A stretch of 33,736 bases of DNA, from NCBI GenBank assembly GCA_019113305.1, contig DXHP01000232.1, positions 1 through 33,736 on the forward strand. Reading direction: 5' to 3'. The notes beneath the pieces are model-generated. The model searched no databases. It saw nothing but the letters and a program-made list of their open reading frames with translations, and had not been told where the DNA came from. Origin of the DNA: Candidatus Ignatzschineria merdigallinarum (GTDB taxonomy: Bacteria; Pseudomonadota; Gammaproteobacteria; Cardiobacteriales; Wohlfahrtiimonadaceae). Of this stretch, positions 28,401 to 33,736 are shown piece after piece. Within the stretch, counting starts at the first letter, position 1; each line of letters starts with the position of its first letter. Position numbers and translations under genes: made by a program.

Positions 28401-29548
28401 ATTAACAAGCTTTGCAGACGAGAACGCGCACTATATCGACTAATTCTCGCAACGCCAGTATCAATCACGTAACGAATTCTCGGCACTGTAATCGATGTTT
28501 CTGCAACGTTTGTCGCAAGCACAATGCGTTTACGTCCTTTTGGCGCAAAAATCTTATTTTGTTCACCCTGACTTAAACGAGAGAATAGCGGCAAGACATC
28601 ATAATCTCGAAATTCTTTACGCAGTAAATCTGCGGTTTCTAATATTTCTCGTTCTCCTGGCAAGAAAACAAGAATATCGCCCTCTTTCTCACTTTGTAAC
28701 TCTTGAACCGCTTGAACGATCCCCTCTTCGATCTCTAGCGGATCATTCTCTTCATCTAAATGCAGATCTCGATAACGAATCTCTACAGGATAGGTTCTAC
28801 CAGAGACTTCGATAATCGGCGCTTTTTTCGGACCACCAAAATAATTGGAGAACTTTTCAGGATCGATCGTTGCAGAGGTAATAATGAGCTTTAAATCCGG
28901 TCTTCTCGGTAGAATATTCTTTAAAATGCCGAGTAAAAAGTCGATATTCAAACTGCGCTCATGCGCTTCATCGATAATAATGACTTCGTATTGATTCAAA
29001 AAACGATCGTGCGTTAACTCCGTGAGTAAAATCCCATCAGTCATTAACTTTAAAACCGTTTTATCATCGGTTTTATCATTAAAACGCATCTTATACCCGA
29101 CGAAATCCCCTAAAGGTCTTTCCAGCTCTTCGGCAATTCTCTCTGCCACCGAACGCGCCGCTAATCGTCGTGGCTGCGTATGCCCTATTAATCCTCTAGC
29201 ACCTAAGCCCATCTCTAAGCAGAACTTGGCTAATTGCGTCGTTTTACCTGAACCCGTTTCACCGCAAATAATCACAACCTGATGATGGGTTAGCGCCGCG
29301 ATAATCTCTTCTCGCCCTTGATAGATCGGTAAATCTTCTTGATAGTTAAATGCCGGGAACTGAGATTTGATCTCATCTGTCATCATCGCCGATGCTACAA
29401 TTTTTTCTTTCAATAACTCAAGCGCTTCTTTTTCGGGCGCAATATCACGCTTCAACTTTTGAAGTTCTCGTGACAAATAATGATGATTTCGCGTTTGTGT
29501 AAAAGGTAACAACGCTTCTAACTGCGCAATTTCTGTTTTAATATCCAT
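25460..29548 (-). CDS. hrpA: ATP-dependent RNA helicase HrpA
   Basis: Large DEAH-box helicase of 1362 residues (E. coli about 1300); E. coli HrpA has been linked to rescue of stalled or collided ribosomes and to mRNA processing. Motif I GETGSGKT is at 96-103 and DEAH at 193-196. SAT (in IITSATIDPEKF) and motif VI QRSGRCGR follow, then the winged-helix/HA2 and OB-fold regions and the long DUF3418 C-terminal part specific to HrpA. About 45 residues at roughly 1019-1066 (bases 26350-26490) form a low-complexity Lys/Gln/Ser/Asp linker inside the C-terminal half, probably lineage-specific. ATG 29548 is the first in frame. slyX lies upstream on the same strand. Confidence 0.96.
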   Translation of the reverse strand: MDIKTEIAQLEALLPFTQTRNHHYLSRELQKLKRDIAPEKEALELLKEKIVASAMMTDEIKSQFPAFNYQEDLPIYQGREEIIAALTHHQVVIICGETGSGKTTQLAKFCLEMGLGARGLIGHTQPRRLAARSVAERIAEELERPLGDFVGYKMRFNDKTDDKTVLKLMTDGILLTELTHDRFLNQYEVIIIDEAHERSLNIDFLLGILKNILPRRPDLKLIITSATIDPEKFSNYFGGPKKAPIIEVSGRTYPVEIRYRDLHLDEENDPLEIEEGIVQAVQELQSEKEGDILVFLPGEREILETADLLRKEFRDYDVLPLFSRLSQGEQNKIFAPKGRKRIVLATNVAETSITVPRIRYVIDTGVARISRYSARSRLQSLLIEPISQAAANQRSGRCGRVAEGIAIRLYSEEDFNNRPEFLDPEILRTHLASVILQMGHLRLGNPEHFPFIEMPEMRQIREGFQTLKELKAVRDNGALTPLGKTLAQIPIDPKFGAMMIHGAHQGVGHELLVLVAGLSIQDPRERPLEYQQQSDEKHRIFRAPQSDFIALLNLWAWYQGKIQDESQNQMRKVSRAHFLNFMRMREWFDLYQQLKAVFQKIKLPLNPFPKNDPSNQVAGFKEGEYCFPKFNHDQIHQSILVGILDQIGEQGDDKLFAGANGRKFRIFPGSSLFKKPPKWIMALEIVETSQVYARMNAAINPEWIEILGSHLLKKEYTEPHWSKQQGQAAAHETVRIFNLAIIKNRIVSFGAIKPDVSRELMIREGLVEGDIQTRVHFYRQNQKTIKQVSEMEEKTRRRDILIEEWKLFEWYNARLPQNIYSVATLEKWCKNRQNNDSLIFTQNDILENDDALNLEEFPTTVSFGQLKLNAVYLFDPASEHDGMTLMVPLAALNLLEKTRLDWLVPGLLTEKITEIMRSLPRALRRHFVPLPDVAKEMVEKLAFGEGNLYFQIADFLTKRAGVQIEPHFFNEEVLDKHLRMNIRVIDTGGKTIAEGRDLLSLTQKLRGQAENAFQKLAESFGRDSSQVKGQKSKRKNSQQQKDQDSKLLSERSDHPHNGDSQNQSFINQALTLEDWKIESEVRFIRNGIELKGYPALIAVDGQPVTLKAQLFDRPYIAAEKHLDSLVLLTLKMLNEQVKYLRKQWPQFGKLRLLFKQVGNEVLLQEDLMRAIIKDALLEQALPQDAAHFATVLNKMRKEIVTDATKLSNLIVEIFEKFKAVRDALNELHPMNRAVAEKRIKHALDRLIYADFITDTPKEWREELPRLLDAIKLRVERFPQNMNRDNTQNAVIEQHWQQYETAKAFFMKREEKLALIEEYRWMIEEMAVSFFSQPMKTKITVSEKRLNKTWEEIDLLMKNSSYQ

Positions 29549-29658
29549 TTAACTTTCTATCTATTCATCTAATAGCGGCAATGACTGTTGATAATGCTTA
29601 ATCAATCAGAGAATGAAAATCTCTATCCATTCAGGATCACTCAAAAATCTTAAATCCC

Positions 29659-29907
29659 CTAATAATGCGGTGGAATTTCCTCTTCTAAACTCCAAGCTTT
29701 CTCTTCACTTCCCGGCATCTCTTTCACCTTATCAATCAATTGCTGAGAAACTCGCATTAAACGATCTAATATCTCTTGCTGACGAATAATCGTCTGATTT
29801 AAATTTTCAACCGTATATTCATGAAACGCCTCACGGCTTTCAAGCTCTGTCACTCGCTCTGTTAAGCTTTTAATCTGCGCTTCTAACGTTAACGCTATTT
29901 GACTCAT
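29659..29907 (-). CDS. slyX: SlyX family protein
   Basis: Small coiled-coil protein of unknown role, 82 residues. It has the SlyX pattern: heptad-rich N-terminus (LEAQIKSLTERVTELESR), the conserved AFHEYTVENLNQTI region (E. coli AFQEITIEELNVTV) and the diagnostic C-terminal PPHY. ATG 29907 is preferred to in-frame ATGs at 29913 and 29940 because AGAG then lies at normal spacing and the length fits the family. It is 110 bases upstream of hrpA on the same strand. In E. coli slyX is near slyD/fkpA, which are not here. Confidence 0.88.
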   Translation of the reverse strand: MSQIALTLEAQIKSLTERVTELESREAFHEYTVENLNQTIIRQQEILDRLMRVSQQLIDKVKEMPGSEEKAWSLEEEIPPHY

Positions 29908-29993
29908 GATCATTTTTCTCTTTTGTAAAATTGCGAACATTATATCTTGAAACCGATGATCAGGCTCATGATGATCTCAAAATATCGCATGCA

Positions 29994-30018
29994 AAAAAGC
30001 CGAACTCATTTAAAGTTC

Positions 30019-30026
<8 letters not shown>
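29994..30026 (-). terminator. Terminator after the first tRNA-Gly
   Basis: AAAAAGCCGAACT (29994-30006) pairs perfectly with AGTTCGGCTTTTT (30014-30026). On the minus strand the stem ends in T6. It starts five bases after the CCA end of the tRNA gene. Confidence 0.9.
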
Positions 30027-30107
<81 letters not shown>

Positions 30108-30121
30108 AGAAGATGTAGGCT

Positions 30122-30149
30122 ATTATAGACCGAATTCTTTTTCTGTCAA
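30122..30149 (-). promoter_or_regulatory. Sigma70-type promoter of tRNA-Gly copy 1
   Basis: On the minus strand, a perfect TTGACA (30149-30144) is followed after 16 bases by a perfect TATAAT (30127-30122), 14 bases before the tRNA 5' end. It sits between the TetR stop and the tRNA. Confidence 0.9.
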
Positions 30150-30168
30150 CGAAATTAGTGATCAAATA

Positions 30169-30798
30169 CTAACCAGCGCTAACAACCGGCCAAAACTGCA
30201 TGAAACCATCAATCGCCTGTTGAATCACGATTAATGCTTCTTCATCACCATGATCTAAAACTTCTAGCGAAATCCCGCTTAGAAAGATCATGATCATGGA
30301 TACAGAAGCGGCAACATTCGTATTTCCCGGCAAATCGCCGTTCTCTATTCCTTGATAAATTTTTGCCGAAAGATCCGATCTTAAATTATCTCGAACTGTA
30401 GACAAGAAATCCTTAATATGCGAATTTTCTGGATTTAATCCTTTATCACCAATAAGCAGCAAGCATCCTCTTGAGATATCCTTATGACATAACGTTTTCG
30501 CTGCTCGTTTTAACACACCTTTTAGCAGCTCTTTCGTGGACAACTCTTGCGAATAATCCCCCCACACATATGCGCCTTCGATCTCAATATATAACTTTAC
30601 CGCTTCTTTAAAGAGTGACTCCTTATCTCCAAATGCCGCATATAAACTTGTCGCCTTCAACCCCGTTGCTTCCAGCAACTTCGAAATTGAGGTTCCCTCA
30701 TAACCATATTGCCAAAATACATCCATCACCGTACGAAGCGCGACTTCACGATCAAATGTACGAGGACGTACTCTGGGTTTACTCCGTTTTTCCGTCAT
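30169..30798 (-). CDS. TetR/AcrR-family transcriptional regulator
   Basis: The 209-residue product has the TetR helix-turn-helix at about 14-60 (REVALRTVMDVFWQYGYEGTSI, then LLEATGLKATSLYAAFGDKESLF) and an all-helical ligand domain with a C-terminal dimerisation helix (MIMIFLSGISLEVLDHG). DVFWQYGYEGTSISKLLEATGL resembles the group that represses small detoxification or efflux genes, but the ligand is unknown. A perfect 16-bp palindrome 49 bases upstream is a likely autoregulatory operator. The divergent amidotransferase gene begins 448 bases away. No efflux or oxidoreductase gene is adjacent. The gene stops 20 bases before the tRNA -35 box. Confidence 0.92.
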   Translation of the reverse strand: MTEKRSKPRVRPRTFDREVALRTVMDVFWQYGYEGTSISKLLEATGLKATSLYAAFGDKESLFKEAVKLYIEIEGAYVWGDYSQELSTKELLKGVLKRAAKTLCHKDISRGCLLLIGDKGLNPENSHIKDFLSTVRDNLRSDLSAKIYQGIENGDLPGNTNVAASVSMIMIFLSGISLEVLDHGDEEALIVIQQAIDGFMQFWPVVSAG

Positions 30799-31246
30799 GA
30801 TTTCCTATCTATAATATTGACTAATAATAACTTGCTAATGCGCAACTGTACTGGAAAGTACACTATTTTTCTAATGATTAATGCAAATAAATACAAGAGA
30901 TCCCGCACTATCCGTAGTATTTAAAAGAAATCCTGACTTCTCTCCTATATAGATAATGCCCCACTTCCATCAATATATAAAACTGACGAACCTGTTACAG
31001 AATCACATCTCTAATCCCCTCTCTTATAGATTTTCATACAAGAAATGATTCTTTCATCTTTCACCAAACATCGTGCAATATCACAATGCCTCTATTGAAA
31101 TTAAAAGCCGTTTCGGATGATCGACGACACTGAACCTATTAAAAGAAGGAATATGATATATTCTCTATCATGCTATACGATGACTTCATCAGATAAGTTA
31201 ATGTATTAATATTAAAAATAGAAAAAGACCACAGGGAATCCACATT
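30799..31246. other. Divergent intergenic region, TetR / amidotransferase
   Basis: A 448-base gap with no supportable gene. The left end carries a possible TetR-gene promoter (TTAGCA, 16 bases, TATTAT on the minus strand) and the palindrome at 30847-30862. The right end holds AGGGA at about 31234-31238 as ribosome binding site for the amidotransferase. The middle is AT-rich with nothing recognised. Confidence 0.5.
30847..30862. promoter_or_regulatory. Palindrome, probable operator of the TetR regulator
   Basis: TGTACTGGAAAGTACA has perfect 6-bp arms around GGAA. It lies just upstream of the likely -35 of the TetR gene. Its position and symmetry are those of a TetR-family operator; the assignment to this regulator is inference. 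Confidence 0.55.
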
Positions 31247-32113
31247 ATGTGCCAACTATTAGGAATGAACTGCAATACACCTACCGATATAGTTTTCTCG
31301 TTTGAAGGCTTTCGGCGCCGAGGGGGCGAAACGGATATTCATGTTGATGGTTTTGGCATTGCGTTCTTTGAAGGAAAAGGCGTTCGTATTTATCAAGATG
31401 ATGGTCCTTGCGCATCATCACCTGTCGCTGATTTAGTCAAAGCCTATCAGATTAAATCAAAAAATGTGATCTCTCATATTCGCAAAGCAACGCATGGCCA
31501 TGTTTCTTTGGCAAATACACACCCTTTTATGCGCGAACTTTGGGGAGAATATTGGCTCTTTGCTCACAATGGACATCTCAACAATCCCGATCAACTTTTC
31601 AAACAGAGTCAACAACAATATTATCGTCCTGTTGGTTCTACAGATTCTGAATATGCTTTCTGCTATATCTTGGAGCATTTAAGACAGACATTTACCCATA
31701 AGCCTTCAAAAGAAGCCTTATTTGCTGAAATTAAAAACCTCACAGAGATGATTCGCGATGCTGGCATTTTCAATTTTATCTTAACAAATGGAGAATGGAT
31801 GATTGCCCATTCAAGTACGTTATTGCATTACATTGTTCGTAAAGCGCCTTTTGGTGAAGCAAAACTTTTAGATGATGATGTGAGTATCGACTTTTCTGCC
31901 GTCACAACACCTACAGATCGAGTAGCCGTTATTGCAACGTTGCCGCTCACTTCAAACGAAGATTGGCAACAATTTGCAACAAATGAGCTGCTCATGTTTG
32001 AAGAAGGCGAAGTAATCTATCGCGACTGCCCAGATGCCAACACATTTATGAGCGTCAAAGATGCGTTAGCATTAGCAGCAGCTGTCGGCGCTGCAGCAAG
32101 TAGCGTTGTCTAA
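31247..32113 (+). CDS. Class II glutamine amidotransferase (YafJ-like)
   Basis: Stand-alone Ntn-type glutaminase domain of 288 residues. The nucleophile is C2, exposed after removal of the initiator methionine (MCQLLGM). ISHIRKAT (about 75-82), NTHPF (about 90-94), the oxyanion-hole HNGHLNN (about 107-113) and GSTDSEYAF (about 129-137) are the glutamine-binding motifs. No synthetase partner domain is attached or adjacent, so the acceptor of the released ammonia is unknown; E. coli YafJ is equally orphan. ATG 31247 has AGGGA nine bases upstream. The C-terminus is a low-complexity Ala-rich helix (ALALAAAVGAAAS). The DUF4326 gene follows after 78 bases. Confidence 0.93.
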   Translation: MCQLLGMNCNTPTDIVFSFEGFRRRGGETDIHVDGFGIAFFEGKGVRIYQDDGPCASSPVADLVKAYQIKSKNVISHIRKATHGHVSLANTHPFMRELWGEYWLFAHNGHLNNPDQLFKQSQQQYYRPVGSTDSEYAFCYILEHLRQTFTHKPSKEALFAEIKNLTEMIRDAGIFNFILTNGEWMIAHSSTLLHYIVRKAPFGEAKLLDDDVSIDFSAVTTPTDRVAVIATLPLTSNEDWQQFATNELLMFEEGEVIYRDCPDANTFMSVKDALALAAAVGAAASSVV

Positions 32114-32144
32114 AATCTATTTAAAATCTCACAAACAATCAAAC

Positions 32145-32165
32145 TTATCAATTATCAATTATCAA
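32145..32165 (+). repeat. Three tandem TTATCAA heptamers
   Basis: TTATCAA occurs three times with no mismatch or gap, 26 bases before the ATG of the DUF4326 gene. Slippage by one unit would change promoter or leader spacing by seven bases. Confidence 0.9.
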
Positions 32166-32191
32166 AGGCGCCTGAAACTATCCCTAATATC

Positions 32192-32626
32192 ATGAAAAAA
32201 GCAGCAACAGATACACGTTTTGTTAACCTACGCCACGAACCCTTTGATATCTACATTGGTCGCGGTAGTCGTTACGGGCAAAAAGGTATTTATGGTAATC
32301 CCTATTTTCGTAATGACCAGAATCGCGAAGCCGCAATTGCCAAATATGTGCCATATATTACAGATAAGTTAATGCAAAATACGGCTTTCTTATTAGAATT
32401 TTTAACCTTAAAAGATAAAACCTTAGGTTGCTTCTGTAAACCTAAACATTGTCATGGCGAAGTGTTGATTAGCATTCTTAATGACTTATTTGACCAACTG
32501 AAAGATGAAGCCTTAACACTCGCGTTAAGCGCGAGTAAAAATGAAACACTCACAAAAGAAGAAGCGCAAGTACTCCATGGTCATATCAACCTCTTACTCA
32601 TAGTGTATCATTATCTAAAAAATTAA
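32192..32626 (+). CDS. DUF4326 domain-containing protein
   Basis: A 144-residue protein whose first 100 residues match the DUF4326 pattern as I recall it: FVNLRHEPFDIYIGRGSRYG (about 10-29), GIYGNPYF (32-39), and LGCFCKPKHCHGEVL (about 89-103) with three cysteines and two histidines that could bind a metal. No function is established to my knowledge; members are scattered in phages and bacteria. The last 40 residues (ALTLALSASKNETLTKEEAQ...) are helical and outside the domain. The ribosome binding site is weak. It follows the amidotransferase by 78 bases and ends about 140 bases before the second tRNA-Gly terminator. Confidence 0.85.
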   Translation: MKKAATDTRFVNLRHEPFDIYIGRGSRYGQKGIYGNPYFRNDQNREAAIAKYVPYITDKLMQNTAFLLEFLTLKDKTLGCFCKPKHCHGEVLISILNDLFDQLKDEALTLALSASKNETLTKEEAQVLHGHINLLLIVYHYLKN

Positions 32627-32767
32627 ACATTCAGCATCCGTCACAATAATCAATAAAACATAGTTCACCAACAATACCGCCAGCTACTCAAAGCCTAACA
32701 AAATATTATTTATTCGATCATGTAATAAAATAACGATTCTTGCCAATGCCGCGTAGAAGGAACATAA

Positions 32768-32789
32768 AAAAAGCCTCACTAAAAAGTGA

Positions 32790-32797
<8 letters not shown>
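32768..32797 (-). terminator. Terminator after the second tRNA-Gly
   Basis: AAAAAGCCTCACT (32768-32780) pairs perfectly with AGTGAGGCTTTTT (32785-32797) around an AAAA loop. On the minus strand it ends in a T7 run. The stem sequence differs from that of the copy-1 terminator except in its tRNA-proximal part. Confidence 0.9.
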
Positions 32798-32878
<81 letters not shown>

Positions 32879-32892
32879 TGAACAGAAGAACA

Positions 32893-32920
32893 ATTATAGC
32901 GAATAAATCATAAGACGCAA
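32893..32920 (-). promoter_or_regulatory. Sigma70-type promoter of tRNA-Gly copy 2
   Basis: On the minus strand, TTGCGT (32920-32915), a 16-base spacer and a perfect TATAAT (32898-32893), 14 bases before the tRNA 5' end, the same geometry as copy 1 but with a weaker -35. Confidence 0.75.
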
Positions 32921-33143
32921 ATCAATTCTACAATTGGTAAAAAGATTATACACAAAACCGATCTTTCCTTGCCATACTCAGACTTTCAATAAGTGATATT
33001 TTCCCATTTATAAAATCTTTATTTAAAAAATAAAAGATCAATATCCTTCAAAAACCTTAAATTTTCATACATTTCTCATCATCAATCGCTATAATATTTT
33101 CCTTTATAATCAACTACCGCTCAAGAATGATCAGATCCTTCTC

Positions 33144-33159
33144 ATAATAATGATCATTA
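33144..33159. promoter_or_regulatory. 16-bp palindrome upstream of the symporter fragment
   Basis: AATAATGATCATTATT is perfectly symmetric and sits about 35-50 bases after the nearest TATAAT. Its arms resemble the Fur-box halves (GATAAT/ATTATC type) but with the centre shortened by three bases, so a Fur role is possible, not shown. Confidence 0.5.
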
Positions 33160-33253
33160 TTCCATCGCCACAAACTGTCGATATGGCAAATTGTGACTCA
33201 CAATGGTGATTCCTATAGAGACGATCTCTTCTGAGCTCATCAGGAGAACCTCA

Positions 33254-33529
33254 GTGTCACACTCGGAAACAACCGCCGCACCTCGACGTATATTTAAATT
33301 CCCAAGCCTTGGTATTCAAATTCTTATTGCGCTAGCATTAGGAATCTTGGTAGGAACCTTACTTCACGATTACGGCGCAAAAACATGGGTCATTGAGAAT
33401 ATTCTTAATCCGGCAGGGAAAGTCCTTATTACAATGATCAAAATGATCGTCGTGCCTATTGTTATTTCCACTTTAACGGTTGGTATTGCTGGTGGATTGA
33501 TAGAGTTTAACCCATTTTCTAACTGCTGA
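33254..33529 (+). pseudogene. Truncated proton/sodium-dicarboxylate or glutamate symporter (GltP/DctA-like)
   Basis: The frame opens at ATG 33203, but GTG 33254 is the likely start: AGGAGA lies at 33242-33247 with ideal spacing. The product is 91 residues, whereas DAACS symporters have about 400-440. The first ~80 residues are typical: SLGIQILIALALGILVGTLL (first helix), a linker with GAKTWVIENILNPAGKVLI, and MIKMIVVPIVISTLTVGIAG (second helix). Directly after GIAGG the family resemblance stops and the frame ends in NPFSNC. No downstream continuation is seen in any frame before the opposite-strand gene at 33671. This looks like a deletion or insertion breakpoint rather than a frameshift. Confidence 0.8.
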
Positions 33530-33577
33530 ACGAAGTATGCCAAAATGGTTTGCAGTTCAGTAATACCAAAGGCTTCA

Positions 33578-33595
33578 TGAATGACCGTTCATTCA
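33578..33595. promoter_or_regulatory. 18-bp TetR-type palindrome with no gene to control
   Basis: TGAATGACCGTTCATTCA has perfect 7-bp arms around CCGT. From memory, the arms equal those of the Bacillus FadR (TetR family) operator TGAATGA-N4-TCATTCA. It lies between the symporter fragment and the end of an opposite-strand gene, not in front of any visible start codon. Confidence 0.5.
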
Positions 33596-33670
33596 ACCTT
33601 CCTTCTATTGATGAATAATGAATGATCTATCTAAGATCACAATAACGATCCTAATCGCCTTACATTAAAT

Positions 33671-33736
33671 TTAGAAAAATTTCTTTTTATAAAAGAATCC
33701 GGCAACGATTCCACTCAAAATAACCATCGCAACAAT
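33671..33736 (-). CDS. C-terminal end of an unidentified membrane protein (partial)
   Basis: Only the last 21 codons and the TAA stop are in the window; the gene runs off the right edge. They encode IVAMVILSGIVAGFFYKKKFF, a membrane helix with small residues (GIVAG) followed by a lysine cluster that would face the cytoplasm. This is typical of a permease C-terminus, but no family can be named from so little. It is convergent with the symporter fragment. Confidence 0.5.
   Translation of the reverse strand: MVAMVILSGIVAGFFYKKKFF

Larger units (their letters stand above)
32879..33253. other. Intergenic region between tRNA-Gly copy 2 and the symporter fragment
   Basis: A 375-base gap without a gene. 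It contains the tRNA promoter (left), two plus-strand TATAAT elements (33090-33095 and 33105-33110) without convincing -35 boxes, and a 16-bp palindrome at 33144-33159, consistent with a regulated promoter for the downstream symporter fragment. Confidence 0.55.

Noticed and set aside
30169-30798. TetR regulator paired with an efflux pump or reductase target
   Set aside because: No transporter or oxidoreductase gene is adjacent; the nearest genes are a tRNA and an amidotransferase 448 bases away, so no target was assigned.

Overview
The window reads as core chromosome of an AT-rich gammaproteobacterium. The gene set (RNase T, SlyX, PepN, HrpA, GshA, MraZ, SstT, UbiC, Prc, MnmA) is typical of Gammaproteobacteria. 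The AT-rich base composition, judged by eye, and the unusual neighbourhoods fit an Ignatzschineria/Wohlfahrtiimonas-like lineage (Cardiobacteriales group). That placement is inference and was not tested by any search.

Layout. 1-5100 (minus strand): mnmA (tRNA 2-thiouridylase), prc (periplasmic tail-specific protease) and serC (phosphoserine aminotransferase), each with its own terminator-like hairpin. 5300-14330 (plus strand): clpP and clpX without the usual tig and lon neighbours, then rnt, gshA, a TerC-family membrane protein, an NCS2/AzgA-type purine permease and a FUSC/YccS-like membrane protein. 14396-16377: mraZ directly followed by murI, away from the division/cell-wall cluster, then an unrecognised lipoprotein. 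16673-21532: pepN, a small nitroreductase and ruvX packed head to tail, then sstT. 21574-29907 (minus strand): a LysR regulator convergent with sstT, ubiC, a DEAD-box RNA helicase with a long arginine/glycine tail, the giant helicase hrpA, and slyX.

30019-32878 is the most accessory-looking part. Two tRNA-Gly(GCC) genes, identical over an 89-bp direct repeat and in the same orientation, bracket a TetR regulator, a class II glutamine amidotransferase and a DUF4326 protein. A perfect palindrome sits upstream of the TetR gene. Three tandem TTATCAA heptamers precede the DUF4326 gene. Each tRNA has its own sigma70-type promoter and terminator.

33144-33736 looks like a scar: a dicarboxylate/glutamate symporter gene keeps a good ribosome binding site but breaks off after about 80 family-like residues. 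It is followed by an orphan 18-bp TetR-type palindrome and then the C-terminal end of an unidentified membrane protein on the minus strand that runs off the window.

Most of the window is ordinary housekeeping. No CRISPR array, complete insertion sequence, phage module or recognisable defence system was seen. The best leads are the tRNA-bracketed cassette with its heptamer repeat, the decayed symporter locus with its two palindromes, the mraZ-murI pairing, and a possible plus-strand small RNA in the gap between the two helicase genes.
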